NCBI RefSeq assembly: GCF_009870125.1
Contig: NC_046681.1
Coordinates: 14,087,001-14,151,000 of the forward strand
Source: Drosophila pseudoobscura
Taxonomy: Eukaryota > Arthropoda > Insecta > Diptera > Drosophilidae
Direction: 5' to 3'
Length of the DNA: 64,000 nt
Each line of letters begins with the position of its first letter. The stretch's first letter is position 1. The translations under genes were made by a program, and so were the position numbers. Below, in pieces: positions 10,484-25,516 of the stretch. The notes beneath the pieces are model-generated. The model worked only from the letters and a program-made list of their open reading frames with translations. It was not told where the DNA came from and made no database searches.

Positions 10484-10504
10484 GCTAGAACCGGTTGGGA
10501 ATTA
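10484..10504 (-). promoter_or_regulatory. PSEA of U2 snRNA copy 1
   Basis: On the minus strand TAATTCCCAACCGGTTCTAGC lies at -62 to -42 relative to the RNA 5' end. That is the position and close to the consensus of the 21-bp Drosophila snRNA PSEA bound by SNAPc. There is no TATA box, as expected for a Pol II snRNA gene. CATCAGGT sits where PSEB should be, but I do not recognise it as a good match. Confidence 0.88.
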
Positions 10505-10628
10505 TAACGTCCACTTCGGAAGTGCATTTTTGTAGCCCTCTTCGAGGGGCAGGATATGAAAGAGAAGTCATTTAGGTACAAAATATCAAACTTGTGTTGG
10601 GTGTATTTATAAATTACAAAAGTAAAAG

Positions 10629-11707
10629 TCACTTTAAGTAGCTGAGCGCCTCCTCAACGTCCGCCTTGGAGCCGAGGAAGATGGGACTGCGCTCGTGTAT
10701 CTTCTTGGGGACAATGTCAAGGATGCTGATCTTTCCGTCGCTGGCCAGGCCGCCGGCCTGGATCACTAGATAGGCCATGGGATTGCATTCGTAGAGCAGA
10801 CGCAGCTTTCCATTTGGTGCGGACTTTGTGGCGGGGTAGATGAAGATGCCGCCGTATTTGATGGTGCGATGGACATCGGCCACCATGGAGCCCACGTAGC
10901 GGGCACCGTAGGGCTTGCCCTTGGTGGGATCCTTCTTTGCCGCCACATAATTGAACACTCCCGCCTCCCAGTCGCTGGCATAGCCCTCGTTGATCGAGTA
11001 TATCTTTCCCTTCTCAGGGACACGCATGTTGGGGTCGGTGAGGATGAACTCGCCAATGGCCGGATCGTAGGTGAAGCCGTTCACTCCCGACGTTCCCAGT
11101 CCGAGGACTATGGCCGTGGCAGAGCCGTACAGAGCATAGCCGGCGGCCACCAGCTGGTTTCCCGGCTGTAGGGCATCCTCGACGGTGGGCACGCCCTCGC
11201 TCTTCTTCCGGTATATGGAAAAGATGGAGCCAATCGACACCAGGCAGTCTATGTTGGAGGATCCGTCCAGTGGATCGAAGCAGACAATGTATTTTCCCTG
11301 CCAGAGTGGGAATAGAATTCATCCATCTGCCTTAGCCACAGCTCCGATATCCCAACTGATTTCCTCACCTGTTTCTCTGTCTCCACCTCGATCACATGCT
11401 CGTTCTCCTCGGACACCATGAGGCAGGTGGTGTAGGAAGACTTGAGCATGTTGATGAACAGATCGTTCGAGAGCACATCCAGCTTCTTGACCTCTTCGCC
11501 CTGGACATTCACATCCCCGGCAATGCCATGGAGCTTGGCAATACCAGCCTTCCGCACCGCCGATGCCGTCGCCTTGATCGCCGTCTGGATGCAGTTGAGA
11601 AGCTGGGACAGATCCCCAGTGGCGTTCTTGAACTTTTTTTGCTCCTGGAGCACAAAACGCGTCAGCGTCATGGCATTGGAGTCGAACACATTACCCTGTT
11701 GGGTCAT
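10629..11707 (-). CDS. fbp: fructose-1,6-bisphosphatase
   Basis: Two exons, 11707-11369 and 11297-10629; 335 residues, the usual FBPase length. It hydrolyses fructose-1,6-bisphosphate to fructose-6-phosphate in cytosolic gluconeogenesis. The N-terminal [10 protein letters not shown] and the [15 protein letters not shown] region are typical, as are the Mg-binding motif [12 protein letters not shown] (right after the intron) and the substrate-site motifs [13 protein letters not shown] and [12 protein letters not shown]. The single 71-bp intron lies between EVETEKQ and GKYIVCFD in phase 0. The start is the only ATG giving the family N-terminus MTQQGN. It lies between the U2 copy 1 gene (same strand, 187 bp past the stop) and bsh. 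A possible noncoding first exon lies near 12364-12450. Confidence 0.97.
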
Positions 11708-14700
11708 TTTTGCTGTTTATGAATGAAATTGGATTATAATTTGGATTCTTGGAATCATTGGTAAAAGGAGGGGATTAGGAGAGGATGCTACGGTGTGTGA
11801 ACAAATAATACAAAACATAAAAGATTTTCTTGAAACTCCGCGTGTATAATTAAATTAATCCCAGAAGAGATTAATGTTAAAGCTCAGAAAAATATAGTCT
11901 GATTATTTTATATGATTTTATTCAGAGATTAAGAATAATTACCTATAAGTGGTTAAAAGTTAGCAAGTTATATAAATTATTCAAGTAAACGTAATATTGG
12001 AATAACGATTAGTACAACGCATGCCATTCATACATAAATTAGGTTTTATAATCTCTATAAGGTAGCATTTGGGATTGATTTTGCAGTTATTTGTAAGTAA
12101 TATCTGCAAGATTATATTGGATTTCGGGACAGGCAGGAAAACAGTTTTAAGGATGGGCTGGATCATCAATACAGTTTAGTATTTAATGGTACAACGGGCT
12201 GCGTAAGTATTGGAAGTGGAACAACAGGTTGCCTAGGATCTATTAGGTACAGAATATTGCTGTGGATTGGAGGAAGCTGCAGGTTGTGAAAGGACAGGCA
12301 GGAGAGGCAACAGCAGGGCGGCAGGGAGTTTGGAAGCAGGAAGTGCCTTCACTTACAATTACCGTTACTGGCCGCCATTATCGGTTGGACACTCTAAATT
12401 ACGGATACGAGTATGCTGTGGTTCCTGTGGGGATCCATCAAAATACAAACAAATTATAATTTGCCACACAGTGTGCCCTTTCCGATGGTTGTGAAGGTCA
12501 AAGCGGGTACCCTATCGGCGTACTTTCTGTTCTGATAGATAGATAGGGGCTTCATGATTGTTTTTTTTGGGTGTCTTGTGGCATAAAAACCAATCATTAT
12601 AAGAAAACTTGTAGCTTTTCATGTATTTCTTGCGTGTTCTTTTGCAATATTCCGACACTACAGAGTATATAGATTTCAACAGAGTAAAAGTTTCTGTAAA
12701 AGCAAGACACTTTTTTTGTTTTTATAGTTCCTGCGAATATAAAATTGTTTTTTCCGATTTGATTCCAAATGATTCCAAATTATAATGTAAAGTAATGATC
12801 ATTCCTAGCAAGGGTATCAAAAGATTCGGTCGTCGATTGTGGCATTCATTTCTTGTTTATTTTTATTTATTTTTGACTTTGCTGATAACCTGTTTGTCCC
12901 ACAAAACTATACACATATGTATGTACATATTGGGACATATTCGTATCAAGGAAAGTTGTATAAAACCGGAACCACAAAATATATATTATTTTTTAGCAAA
13001 TCCAATTTTTAATATACCGACACGTGCCTCCTTATTTATTTTTGGAACTTTGCCGAGGAACACATGATTAGCCACCGTATCGTCTATAAGTAAACGCTTT
13101 ATTTATATCGTATATACGTAAACGAGAACCACTATCAATCATCTATTCAAGTGATGTGAATGATTTGATTTTTAGGGCTTGTGCCTAACATTTCTTTGAC
13201 CCCTTGGACAATGCTTTTGTGGAGCTTCTTAAGAACCGAAATACACTTTCACTTACAACACAAAACAGATCTATAGATGAAGGGAAAACGAAAACGAGGC
13301 GAACACCGCAGTCGACGGCGGTACTAAAGAGACTGCCGGCACCGAGCTGTGCGTTAATACGATTTTAGTCCACGTCCCCAAGACAACAGCAAGGCCCCAA
13401 CGTCACAGCTTGTACCCTTCCTCAGCAAAGGTATTACGATTTGAAAAGGAGCTTGTCGTGCTGAAAATTCAGAGAAACATCTCTTAATCAGCATCAACGG
13501 AAAATAGTTGATTGTGTCAAAAAACAAGTCCAGAGACGATAGGAATAGCATTGCTCACTAAAATTTAAGGGAATCGGAAGACTATATAATATACCAAAAA
13601 AAAAAACATTTTTGTGTCTGATTTGATCGTATTTTCATTTAAAAATAATAGACCTCATAGAGTATTAAAAGTATGGGCGATTCAAAACTATCATTACTCT
13701 CTTGTTTTGCTTTTTTCCACTGACAGATAGCATGTAAATTTCGTATACATACAAGAGACAGAGAGAGAAAGAGAGAGTACATATATGAGGGGTAATAGGG
13801 AAGAGCGATTCGATGGGAAAAGAGCGAGTGCAGATGTGGCGATAAGAAAAAAGTGCAGGAGCTTTGCTAGTGAGAGCAAGAGATAGTGCAGATGGGGAGC
13901 ATACCAGCTGCAGACGGACAGAGATGGAAATAAGAGTGGAGTGTGGAGCGGCGAGCATATGGATTGAGAGCTTAGCCACTAGACACAAAGCAAAGGAAGA
14001 GAGAGAGAGAGAGTTTTCTTTTGAGAGAGGGCGATTTTATACATACATACATACATTCATGTATGCTACGATAAAGAAGATCCAAAACCGTAGAAACTCT
14101 TATCATAATGTCATTTCGCCCTTATCGTTTCTTGTGGTAAAAACCAGTTTTTCTCTCAGTCCAAAACAATTTTGATTAAATAATAATGAGTGTTCGTGCT
14201 GAGCAGTATTTGAAAATAATAATAATATATGATTCGGATTTTTTTAAACTAATTAAATTTGTGGTAAAATTTGAAAAAAACATCAATTGTGTTATACATT
14301 ATTTAAAACATAACAGATTTGGCAACCAAAAAAAATGGTACTATATCTTTATTTATGTAGCACCCTATATATTATCTTCTGGTTAAACATTATGTGACAA
14401 AATATCAAACACTCGGCGGTTAGTCGTAAGTGAGTGATTTGTATTACCACAGCGACCGATTGCACGTCTGGGAGGCTCGTCCACAGTCCCAGTTTGTTGT
14501 TCCAAAACCCTATCAATCCCACTGATAACAATCTTAAGAATACTAGGAGTTTCCTTTCTACAAAGTAGTACAAAATTAGAACATTAGCCACAAAATGCTC
14601 TACAAATAAATATAAATAAATTATGTAGAAAAGTCTAGGAACAGTATATAGAATTCTACTTGTAGATTTGTTAATCAGTTCAGTCAGTGCCAATCCGATT

Positions 14701-16094
14701 CGACTACAGATTTGCACTTTGATTCTGTGACGTAAGAAAACGATTCAAACAATAATCAAACATCGGGGCAGGTGGGCTGAAGATGGGAGTAATTATAAAA
14801 TGTACGACTAAAATATGTGAAAATCGACTATGGTGGAAAAGATCAAACAAATTTGTATCAGGCAATCATATTTTCAGGCAGGGAAGTTTTACTTACCATC
14901 TATTTAAAATGATTTAGCCCATATGTTAATCTATAAAGATGATGTATCGTATATCCCAGTGACTACTTCCCTTTTGAAACACTCAGATTTTGTAACCGGT
15001 GAGAGCATTCCTGTTAACCCATAATTAGCAATCAATTGGAAACATTTAACATTCACTTTCCGCACACAGCAAACACACGGAGAGAGGAACAATAAGTGTC
15101 TCTCCACTAAAATGGCTGGCTGGAAAACCCGCAATTATTTTGCCATTGTTAAGAGCACTCTTCCCAGCCATCTATCCACCCCAATATGCTGGAGGAGTTT
15201 CCGTAATATAACGCCCACCCGCAAGGCACTTGGCCATGCGCAGAAGAGGCGTGGCAGTCACTCAACCCTATACACAAATGCGCGATATTTAACCTTATTA
15301 GTTGCTACTTTTTGTTGGCACTCAATTGGATTTGATTGCCCATTGCCCATAGATTGGGCATAGAGAGGGTTCCGAGTCCGAGTAATACCAATTTAAGACC
15401 TATTTTGTCATGATTCTGTTTTTTTTTGTTCTTTATTTTAAGCACTAGAACATCGTCATGGAGCTGCCAATATAGGTAGGTTTTTTAGGAGTAGAGAAGA
15501 ATTTCTTAAAATGGAAGTACTTGAATACAATCACTAAATTTGATTAGGTTTGTGGTTATTAAATATATCTCTTAGACATAGCTCGTGACTAGACAGCAAC
15601 TCGTTCAACTCGTTGATCGGTACTTATCGGTATTTACAGGATGTCTGGCTTTAACGGTCTTAAATGGGGAATCAAAATATTTAGTTTAAGGAATTTTTAA
15701 AAAGGAAGGGATCACAAAAAACTGTTGACTATTCTTTGGAAAAATCATTGGTAAAATAATAACTTAAATACCAAGTATAAGGACTCTATTTTATAAAGAA
15801 GAAATATTTTAAAAATTTAAGTTCGGATCAGAAATACAATTCAGGTTCTTACAGTTCTTTAACGTTACTTTGTGTTTCAAATGATTCGGAATATTAGACT
15901 TATGATAGAACGTTGTAACTATTTAAAACCATAGGTTTCACAACAAAAAATATATTTAAAAAATTAAATAATAGGTAATAAGCAAAAACTTAAATATAGA
16001 TAGATACCTTTAGAAATTCCTTCCATTTCCCCATTTAAAACAACGAAATAGCTCTCATCGATCGAACAGATTTGATCAGCTATCTATCAGGGGT
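11708..16094. other. fbp 5' flank and bsh 3' flank, noncoding
   Basis: About 4.4 kb, mostly AT-rich, with only short unsupported ORFs. Things seen: a block at 12300-12450 containing GCCGCCATTA and, on the minus strand, a GTAAGTGAAG donor, possibly the fbp 5' exon; a GC-rich patch at 13277-13540; a GA-rich stretch at 13740-14025 followed by TACA repeats (14039-14055). The rest shows no recognisable element. Confidence 0.5.
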
Positions 16095-18553
<2,459 letters not shown>

Positions 18554-21040
18554 GTGTGTGTAGATCAGATCGACTCGGAGTTCAGAATGGAGTGCGAATA
18601 CGTATACGGATAGCGATGCGGATAGAGATAGCGGACCGTGTGTGCAGGAGTATGTATGTCCTTGTGCGGAGACGCGCTTATGTTGTTTACTCGTTGACGG
18701 TCGCGTTGAGTTTGTGGCAATCACCGCACATCAACCAGCAAATTGCTCTAAACGAGTCTCCACGAATGTGCAAAAGGGAGAGAGCGAGAGAGATGCTGTT
18801 GCTTCCACAAATCAGAGACAGAGACAGACGGATGCGATGCAGATCCTGGGCAGGGGTTGAGGTTGCAATCCACCCTGGCCGCCGCCACCCGGGCCAATGC
18901 AGTTTCAGCCGCCGCTCCGCTCCGCTCCGTTTGTGGTGTCCGCTTAGATCCAAAATACGAGCACTCCCGTACGCCCGTATGCCATAATCCACTGACTCTA
19001 CTCTGGACCTGTGAAACACACCCCCAATTTGCATGTGCCCCTTCTTGGGGGTATGCTATGGTCGTCTCTGTCGCTCGAATTTTTAGTAAGATTTCTGCAT
19101 ATTCCCACTGCTGGCATCCGATCCGTTGGGCGAGCCTCGATTACCAGAGGTCCTTAACTAGGTTACGAGACCCTCCGAATGGGAATGGGCATCAGAATGG
19201 GAATGGGCACTGGCATGGGATATGGGGATATGGGGATATGGAGACGTGGAAAGGATGTGTAATGTACGTGATGCTTTTGTTTAATTGACCCATGTTAACC
19301 GCAAATAATTCGCACAACTATGTGCTCAGGGTCTGTCCTGCCGTATGCCTCCTGGCGCCGCCATTTTGTGGCGCTCCTCCCCGCTCCGCTCTTACGGTCT
19401 GCTGTTTCCGGTTCACGCATAATTAACGTGTCATGGCCGCCATTGTTGTCTGAATGATGTGCATGCATTAAATTCATTAAATGCCACAATTATTATAATT
19501 GAATTAAAGATTCACGGCAGAAGGAGATGGATGCCTTCTGACTCCCTTCGCTGCCTGGGACCCCTCCCTCAAAACCCTACTCTATCACTGTCTCTGTCTC
19601 TGTGTCTGCTCTCTCTCTCACTCCCCCCCTTGCTACTACGGCGCCTGCACAACTGTACTTAATGAGCTGGTTCTGGTCCTTAATGAAGGGCCCCTTGCAA
19701 CAGCGTCCCAAGATGTCCGCCTCGCTTTGCTTCGCCTCCAAATTGGTGAAATTTTTTCCCTCGTTGTTGTACCAAAATATGTACTTGGCTGTAATTCAAT
19801 CAACATAGCCGTACACCCCATTTTGTGATGGGATGGCTCTGTGCTGGGGGGCAGGGGGCGTGTTCTCATGCCCTAAGGCCCAACCAATCGGCGTGCAGCA
19901 CTTGTCAGGGTTGCAGGCAACAGCTATTCGTCCTTGTTTGCCCCGCAGACAGAGATACAGCCACCCCAAAAAATGTGGGGGGAGGATGTGCCCGTGCCCC
20001 CATTTCTGTGTGCAGTAGAAACAGGGCGAAGGGAAAGACAATAACGACACGGCAACGGGCGAGTGAATGTCGTGGATGCGACCAAAAAGCAAGACAAATT
20101 TGCTCGTTTTATTAATAAAATAAGTCACGCAAAGTAAGTCGAACATCATTATTAGGTTAAAGCCCTAAAGCGGGCGCATTAGGATGGGCATGGCGCTGCC
20201 TGGTGGGGTTTTGGTTGGGCACAATATGGTAGATACGAGTACTGTATGTCCATGGGGGGCTCTACATACATATGTTTGCGCAACCAGAGAGCATATTGGG
20301 CCTTATTTCACTCATGGAGGTACGTTTTTGAAATAACTTAAGGCAAACATTTACTTATGATTTTTAAGAATTAAAAACAGCTAGTCAGGAGCTTTAAAGA
20401 TTTTGTAAAATAATAATGTATATATACGATGGAATGCACTGCAGAGCAGATATAGTCTTACACTGAGAGAAACATTTAAAAATGTAAGTTTAATATGACG
20501 TCTTTAAGCATAAAAATAATAAAATTAAACAAAAATGCACTCTTTTCTAATCTGAAATGTTTTCATATTAATGTTAACATTTTAGTGAAAACACTTGGAA
20601 AAAATATTAAAACCTTAGTGTAACTATTCGGGGCTCAGGGCTTTTCTCTCTGGGTGCATATACCCTTATTCCCATTCACAGAATTCAAATATACCTTACC
20701 CTTTCTGGGTACCATTCAAAAGAGTTTCAGAGGAGTAGAGCCTGACAACTGATGCTCTCTGCAACCCACAGAGACACTCCCCCACCTGGCTAAAAGCACT
20801 TAACTTTCTCATCCAAAGGGGGGATGCCAAAAAGCCCACTCCCCATACAGGTGAGCCCCAAAGCCCGGTCTTAAACCAACTAAAGGACTCCACTACCACA
20901 CCACTTTGTTGTCAGCCATTGTGTTATCCCGTCGACACACGAAACACGAACGTGCGGAAGAGCGTTTGTGTTGAAAATTTACTTAAAAGAGTGTGCCTTT
21001 CTTTGAGTTCTTTATTGATTTTTGTTGTGTTTTACAAAAT

Positions 21041-21066
21041 AGAGAGAGAGAGAGAGAGAGAGAGAG
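21041..21066. repeat. (AG)n microsatellite
   Basis: Thirteen uninterrupted AG units in the bsh upstream region. Similar GA/TC tracts occur at 26520-26541, 36902-36916, 39235-39263 and 50308-50329. GA tracts can bind GAGA factor, but nothing here proves use. Confidence 0.85.
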
Positions 21067-24000
21067 GGAAAGAGATTCCCATGGCCCTGTGTTTGTGGAA
21101 TCGTTTAGTCTGCTTAATTTGTGTCCCTGTCTGGCCCTGTCTGATGGGTCGCTCTGATGCCATCGTTGCACGTGCCCCGTCAAACAAGCTAAGCCTAATT
21201 TTTATAATAATAAAAATGTGGCTGCATCTCCGAGGCATCAAATTGCACTGCCACTTTGCGGTTACCAACAGAGCACAGAGCACAGAACACAGGACACGGG
21301 CCTCATCGTCGGGGCAATTACAACATTTTGTGTCAGTTTGGCCTGGCAAATCCTTTTGTATTGTCGACAAGGACGATGTCTTCTTCTTCTGCTCCTCTTC
21401 TGTATTTTTTTGTTAGCATAATTCCCTGAAATCAAAGCTGAAGTGTGTCAATGATCAGGTTACAAGTAAGGCCATGGGTCGGGGTCGTGCTCTTCGTTGG
21501 GGTGACTGCCGTTCGGCGACGTCGGTCTCTTCTTAGATCCGTTTTCCGCATTTAAGTTTGATTCTCGGTAAATTAACTTTTGATACAAGCAACACAACAC
21601 ATCCTTAGGGGTCCTTTGTGTTACTGGGAGCCCAAGTGTCTACATCCTTAGTGGGTCCTGGGGTCATCAGCAGCAAGTGGCATTTCCTTTCGAGGATTAC
21701 GGAAGACAAAAAGGGAGGGTTCTGCATATATTTTATATAATATCCATAAACCAAAGAAAATATGGTTCTTATTACATGGTGAAACATTCTAGGAACATCT
21801 TAAGGATAGAAAATGGAGTATAAATTTCAGTAATGGGAATTATCTTTAATAAAGAGGATTGGAAGGTTAAAGAGATCATTTCCTAAAAACTATTGAAAGG
21901 ACATCAATTGGTTTGTCTAAATGTCTAATAAGCATTCAACTAAAGCACTATCATTATTTTTTCCCCTTTTAAAGTCTACATCTCCTACAGGACCTGCCTA
22001 AAGAGACTCAGACTCATTAAAATATCAGAGCACAAATAGTTCCCTTTAATCTTTCAATAATTATAGACCTGTCCTGTCGGTTTAGCAGCTCTTATGACAG
22101 TTTCTACCATGAAATCCCCTTTCGGCTGCACTTAAATATGAAATATGTTGGTGGAAAATTGCCTTGTAACGCCCATTGGAAGTGCCATATCCGGGAAAGT
22201 CCCTCATTTCGAACGGACTCTCAATCAAATTTTGCGACAATTACGCGATGTAAATTCAATTAAAGAGCTACACACTACACTACATGACTGTGGAATCAAA
22301 CAAATGTATCAAAATATCAGCAATGCCCCTTTCCTTCCCTACCCCACCTACCGCTTCCTACCATCACTCGCTGCTGCTGCTGCTGCCTGATAAAATCGAC
22401 AAAATGCCAGCAAATTACAAACTGCCCCTTCGACAAATCATCGCGTGTGCACATATTTCGATGTAATTTAATATGTGGCACGCGTTTGGAAAACTTTTCT
22501 CCTATGCTCCGCACTCCTCACACCCCGGTGCTGCTGCTGCTTTTCGTTTTACAGGGTATAGAAGGGCATGTTATATACAAGGAAAGTATTTTTGAAACCC
22601 TTAAGTCGTCCGTAAATGGTTCATATCTCTATATCCGGCAGAGCTTTCTTTAAGACTAAGAGGGCTGTTTTTTTTTATTATTCTCCATACCTTTTGCCAT
22701 CTCTGCTAAATGAATAAAGTCTGTGTGGATTCTTAAGCGGCTACCACATGGTAAACGTATAAGAAATATCAAAATGTAGTGGTATTTAAATAAATATCTT
22801 GATTAAATAAATATTACAGGCAGAATAGGGCACAAAAAATCCCATTCATATTTTTTTTATTTTTCTCTTAGGATTTTTTTAGAATTATTATTAAATTATG
22901 AAATAAATTAGCTTTCGTCTCTATTGAAGAAATTATTCGACTGTAGGTAATGGATATTTCTTGGTTGTAACACTCTGATATCCTTGAGTTTTTTCTGTGT
23001 TTGTCGGTTCAACAAGGATTCTCGTGCTCTGGTCTTCCGGGTTCATCTACAATTGTTGCCAATGAGAGCAATTGTGTGCCGCAAGGGGTGAAGGAATGGA
23101 ATGATGGCATGGTCCTGTCCGCTGCCTCTCGAATATAGAGGGAGGTGCCGGGATAATTGCATTTGTTAGTGCTCTAATTGTTTGGGCGGGAGGAGGCCAG
23201 TGGAGGGAGTGACAGGGTGCAAAAAAGGTTACTGTGCCTAGGATCACAACAAGAGAGTTTTAATCAGCAGCCGAACCCACACCCAACTCCCACACAATGC
23301 CATAATGAAAGCAGAAAAGTGGCTTTGAATAGGAATGCGAATACCCTAGAGAGGGAGAGCTCAAGGGACAGTGAGTGTGAGCGAGAGTGGGTGTTTTTAA
23401 TGATCCCTAATGCTTAGAAAGACTCTGACTGTGAAATACCTCACAATTAGTATGGAAAATATGAAAGATTAATTCAATTTTTAAACTATTAAATAGTTAA
23501 GAATCTGTTATGCTGTAATTTAAGGTTTGGTTGGTACTGATTGATGATTGTTTCATTCGATTATTGCGTACTTAAAAGAGTGGAGAATGGCAACCAGTGC
23601 AGTGCAGTGTAAGGATTTAAATCTCTACTATATTGAAATGAATATATTTTGAATACTCATTTTGGGCATTCGGTCGAGAGAAGCGAGTGTGCAGGGGGCT
23701 TGCGACTGAATTACAACTGATAAACGATTGGAAATTCACCAAAATTGTAGAATTAAGACATTTTATGAATAATAATTAATCTTTAGTCCAAAGTCGAATT
23801 ATACATGTATAATTCAAACCAAATGACTGACCATTGCATTTATAGATCCACTTTAAAACTTCTATAGCTGGATTTTCTCAGTATATCGATTAAAATACGT
23901 GCAAATTCAACAAAAGAAAGCAATATTAAATGGATGGGAATGTCAATCAAAGTATCTTAATTTAATTGGAATATAAAGAATAGTGTATTTTAGTTAGTTT

Positions 24001-24148
24001 TCTAACAAGTACTCTTAAAAAGTATCTTTTTTTTCTTTGGGTGTGTGTTCAACACAATCTTTATTTTATTATGAGTACAATATTTATATAACTAATAACT
24101 CATAAATATTCCCCCTTTGCATCCTAATTACAGTTCCTATTTATTCAG

Positions 24149-24251
24149 AAATCATATTTCGACCTCCTGCTCTTCATAAATCATATTTCGACCTCCTGCT
24201 CTTCCGAAATCATGCCTCGACATCCTACTCTTTAGAAATCATATCTCGACC
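24149..24251. repeat. 29-bp tandem repeat, about 3.5 copies
   Basis: Units starting at 24149, 24178, 24207 and 24236 share AAATCATATTTCGACCTCCT. The first two are nearly identical and the third and fourth have diverged. It follows an AT-rich stretch and may be a minisatellite inside an old mobile-element fragment, which I could not identify. Confidence 0.85.
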
Positions 24252-25469
24252 GTGCCCAAGATGTAAAAGAGCACAGAAAGGACACACCAAAGAAGTCATC
24301 TACTGATTTTGGTCCCATGGTGAAGCTTTTTATTATATATTTATTCTAAAATAATTGCCAACACGTGCCCTATCAGCGTCAATCAAGCCAAACAGAGAGC
24401 TTAAGAGTGAGATAGAGAGGGGGAGAGGGAGAGGGAGAGAGACGAAAGCATCAGTGGAGAGGCTGGGAGGATGGGGGAGAACTGTGTAGAAAGAGTCTTC
24501 GAGCAGAGGGAAAACGTTTTCGCACTTATGCACATCATTTAGTGCATTCACCGACAACCCGCATACACGGAAACACACACGTACTGCACTGAAAGAAAAC
24601 AATTTAAGATGAAATCCATGGAAATGAGCTTTCATTTGATTTCTCTGTGATATTCTGAACGACTCTTGCGTTTTCCATAAAAATCGCCCTGTGACATAGG
24701 GATATATTATTTTCTCTCAGTGCATGTGTATTTACTCGGGTGGTTGTTGAGTGTCCGCGTTAAGTAGCCGGCTAGCAACAACAGCATCTGATTTGGCGAT
24801 AACGCCTCCCCCTCTTGCACCCCCCGTACTCCTGTCCCGCTGTGCGTTTCTGTGGCAATTTAATCAAATTAATTTTCTCACGTGTCGTAAGGTTCTCTGC
24901 TCTTTTGACACTCTCACAGCAGGTACCGCGGGTACCCCCAGCGAAAACCCGGAACGGATAAAGAACTCCACGGCTAATAGAAACGATGGACATATGGCAC
25001 GGCAACCGCCTTCTTTGAAGTGATTTTTATTAGCCAACTGGAATGGATCGGTGGACTATAACAAAAACTATACAGCTTCAGTTTGGATTTTTGTGCGACG
25101 GGTTCTACGGGGCGTCCTTAAAAACCCCGTAATGGAACACCTTCTTGGTCCCACAGCCAACAGGGTATTGTATATTCTTTGTACACATAAATAAATGAAT
25201 TTTGATCAGATGAATTTTTGGAAAAATTTTAATTTCATCCATGTTAACCAGTTCAGCACAGACAAATCCATTGTGCGTTGTTCTTGGTTGACATATAATT
25301 TTGAGATAACCTTTGGGAGGTCACTGTCCCTTCTTTGATATGATATTTATTTGCCAACTGGAAATAAGCGGTGGAATTTTGGCAAATTAATTTAAATCAG
25401 TTGATATTTGCACTCATTTTCATTTCATCGTTCTTGAGCTGTTCAGCACAGAGAAATCCACGGTTTTCT

Positions 25470-25477
25470 TATATAAA
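25470..25477 (+). promoter_or_regulatory. TATA box of the lectin gene
   Basis: TATATAAA lies 40-47 bases upstream of the lectin ATG at 25517. That would place transcription start near 25500 and leave a very short 5' UTR, as expected for a TATA-driven, tissue-restricted secreted-protein gene. Confidence 0.6.
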
Positions 25478-25516
25478 TCAGTTGCATTTTGGATTGTGTT
25501 GAGAGAAGTACTAACA

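Larger units (their letters stand above)
18554..25516. promoter_or_regulatory. 7-kb bsh upstream region, candidate regulatory DNA
   Basis: No supported gene. It contains blocks that look constrained by base pattern alone: 19350-19450 (two GCCGCCATT Pho-like sites), 19418-19515 (dense ATTA/TAAT sites), 22140-22275 (AATCAAATTTTGCGACAATTAC and neighbours) and 24845-24900. It also holds a GA tract (21041-21066), a 29-bp tandem repeat (24149-24251) and AT-rich filler. Near the lectin, 25017-25465 contains partial duplications of lectin upstream sequence. Regulatory function is inference. Confidence 0.4.

Noticed and set aside
15112-15363. 83-codon ORF starting MAGWKTRN downstream of bsh
   Set aside because: It has a true ATG, but no recognisable domain, splice partners or promoter, and is of a length expected by chance here.
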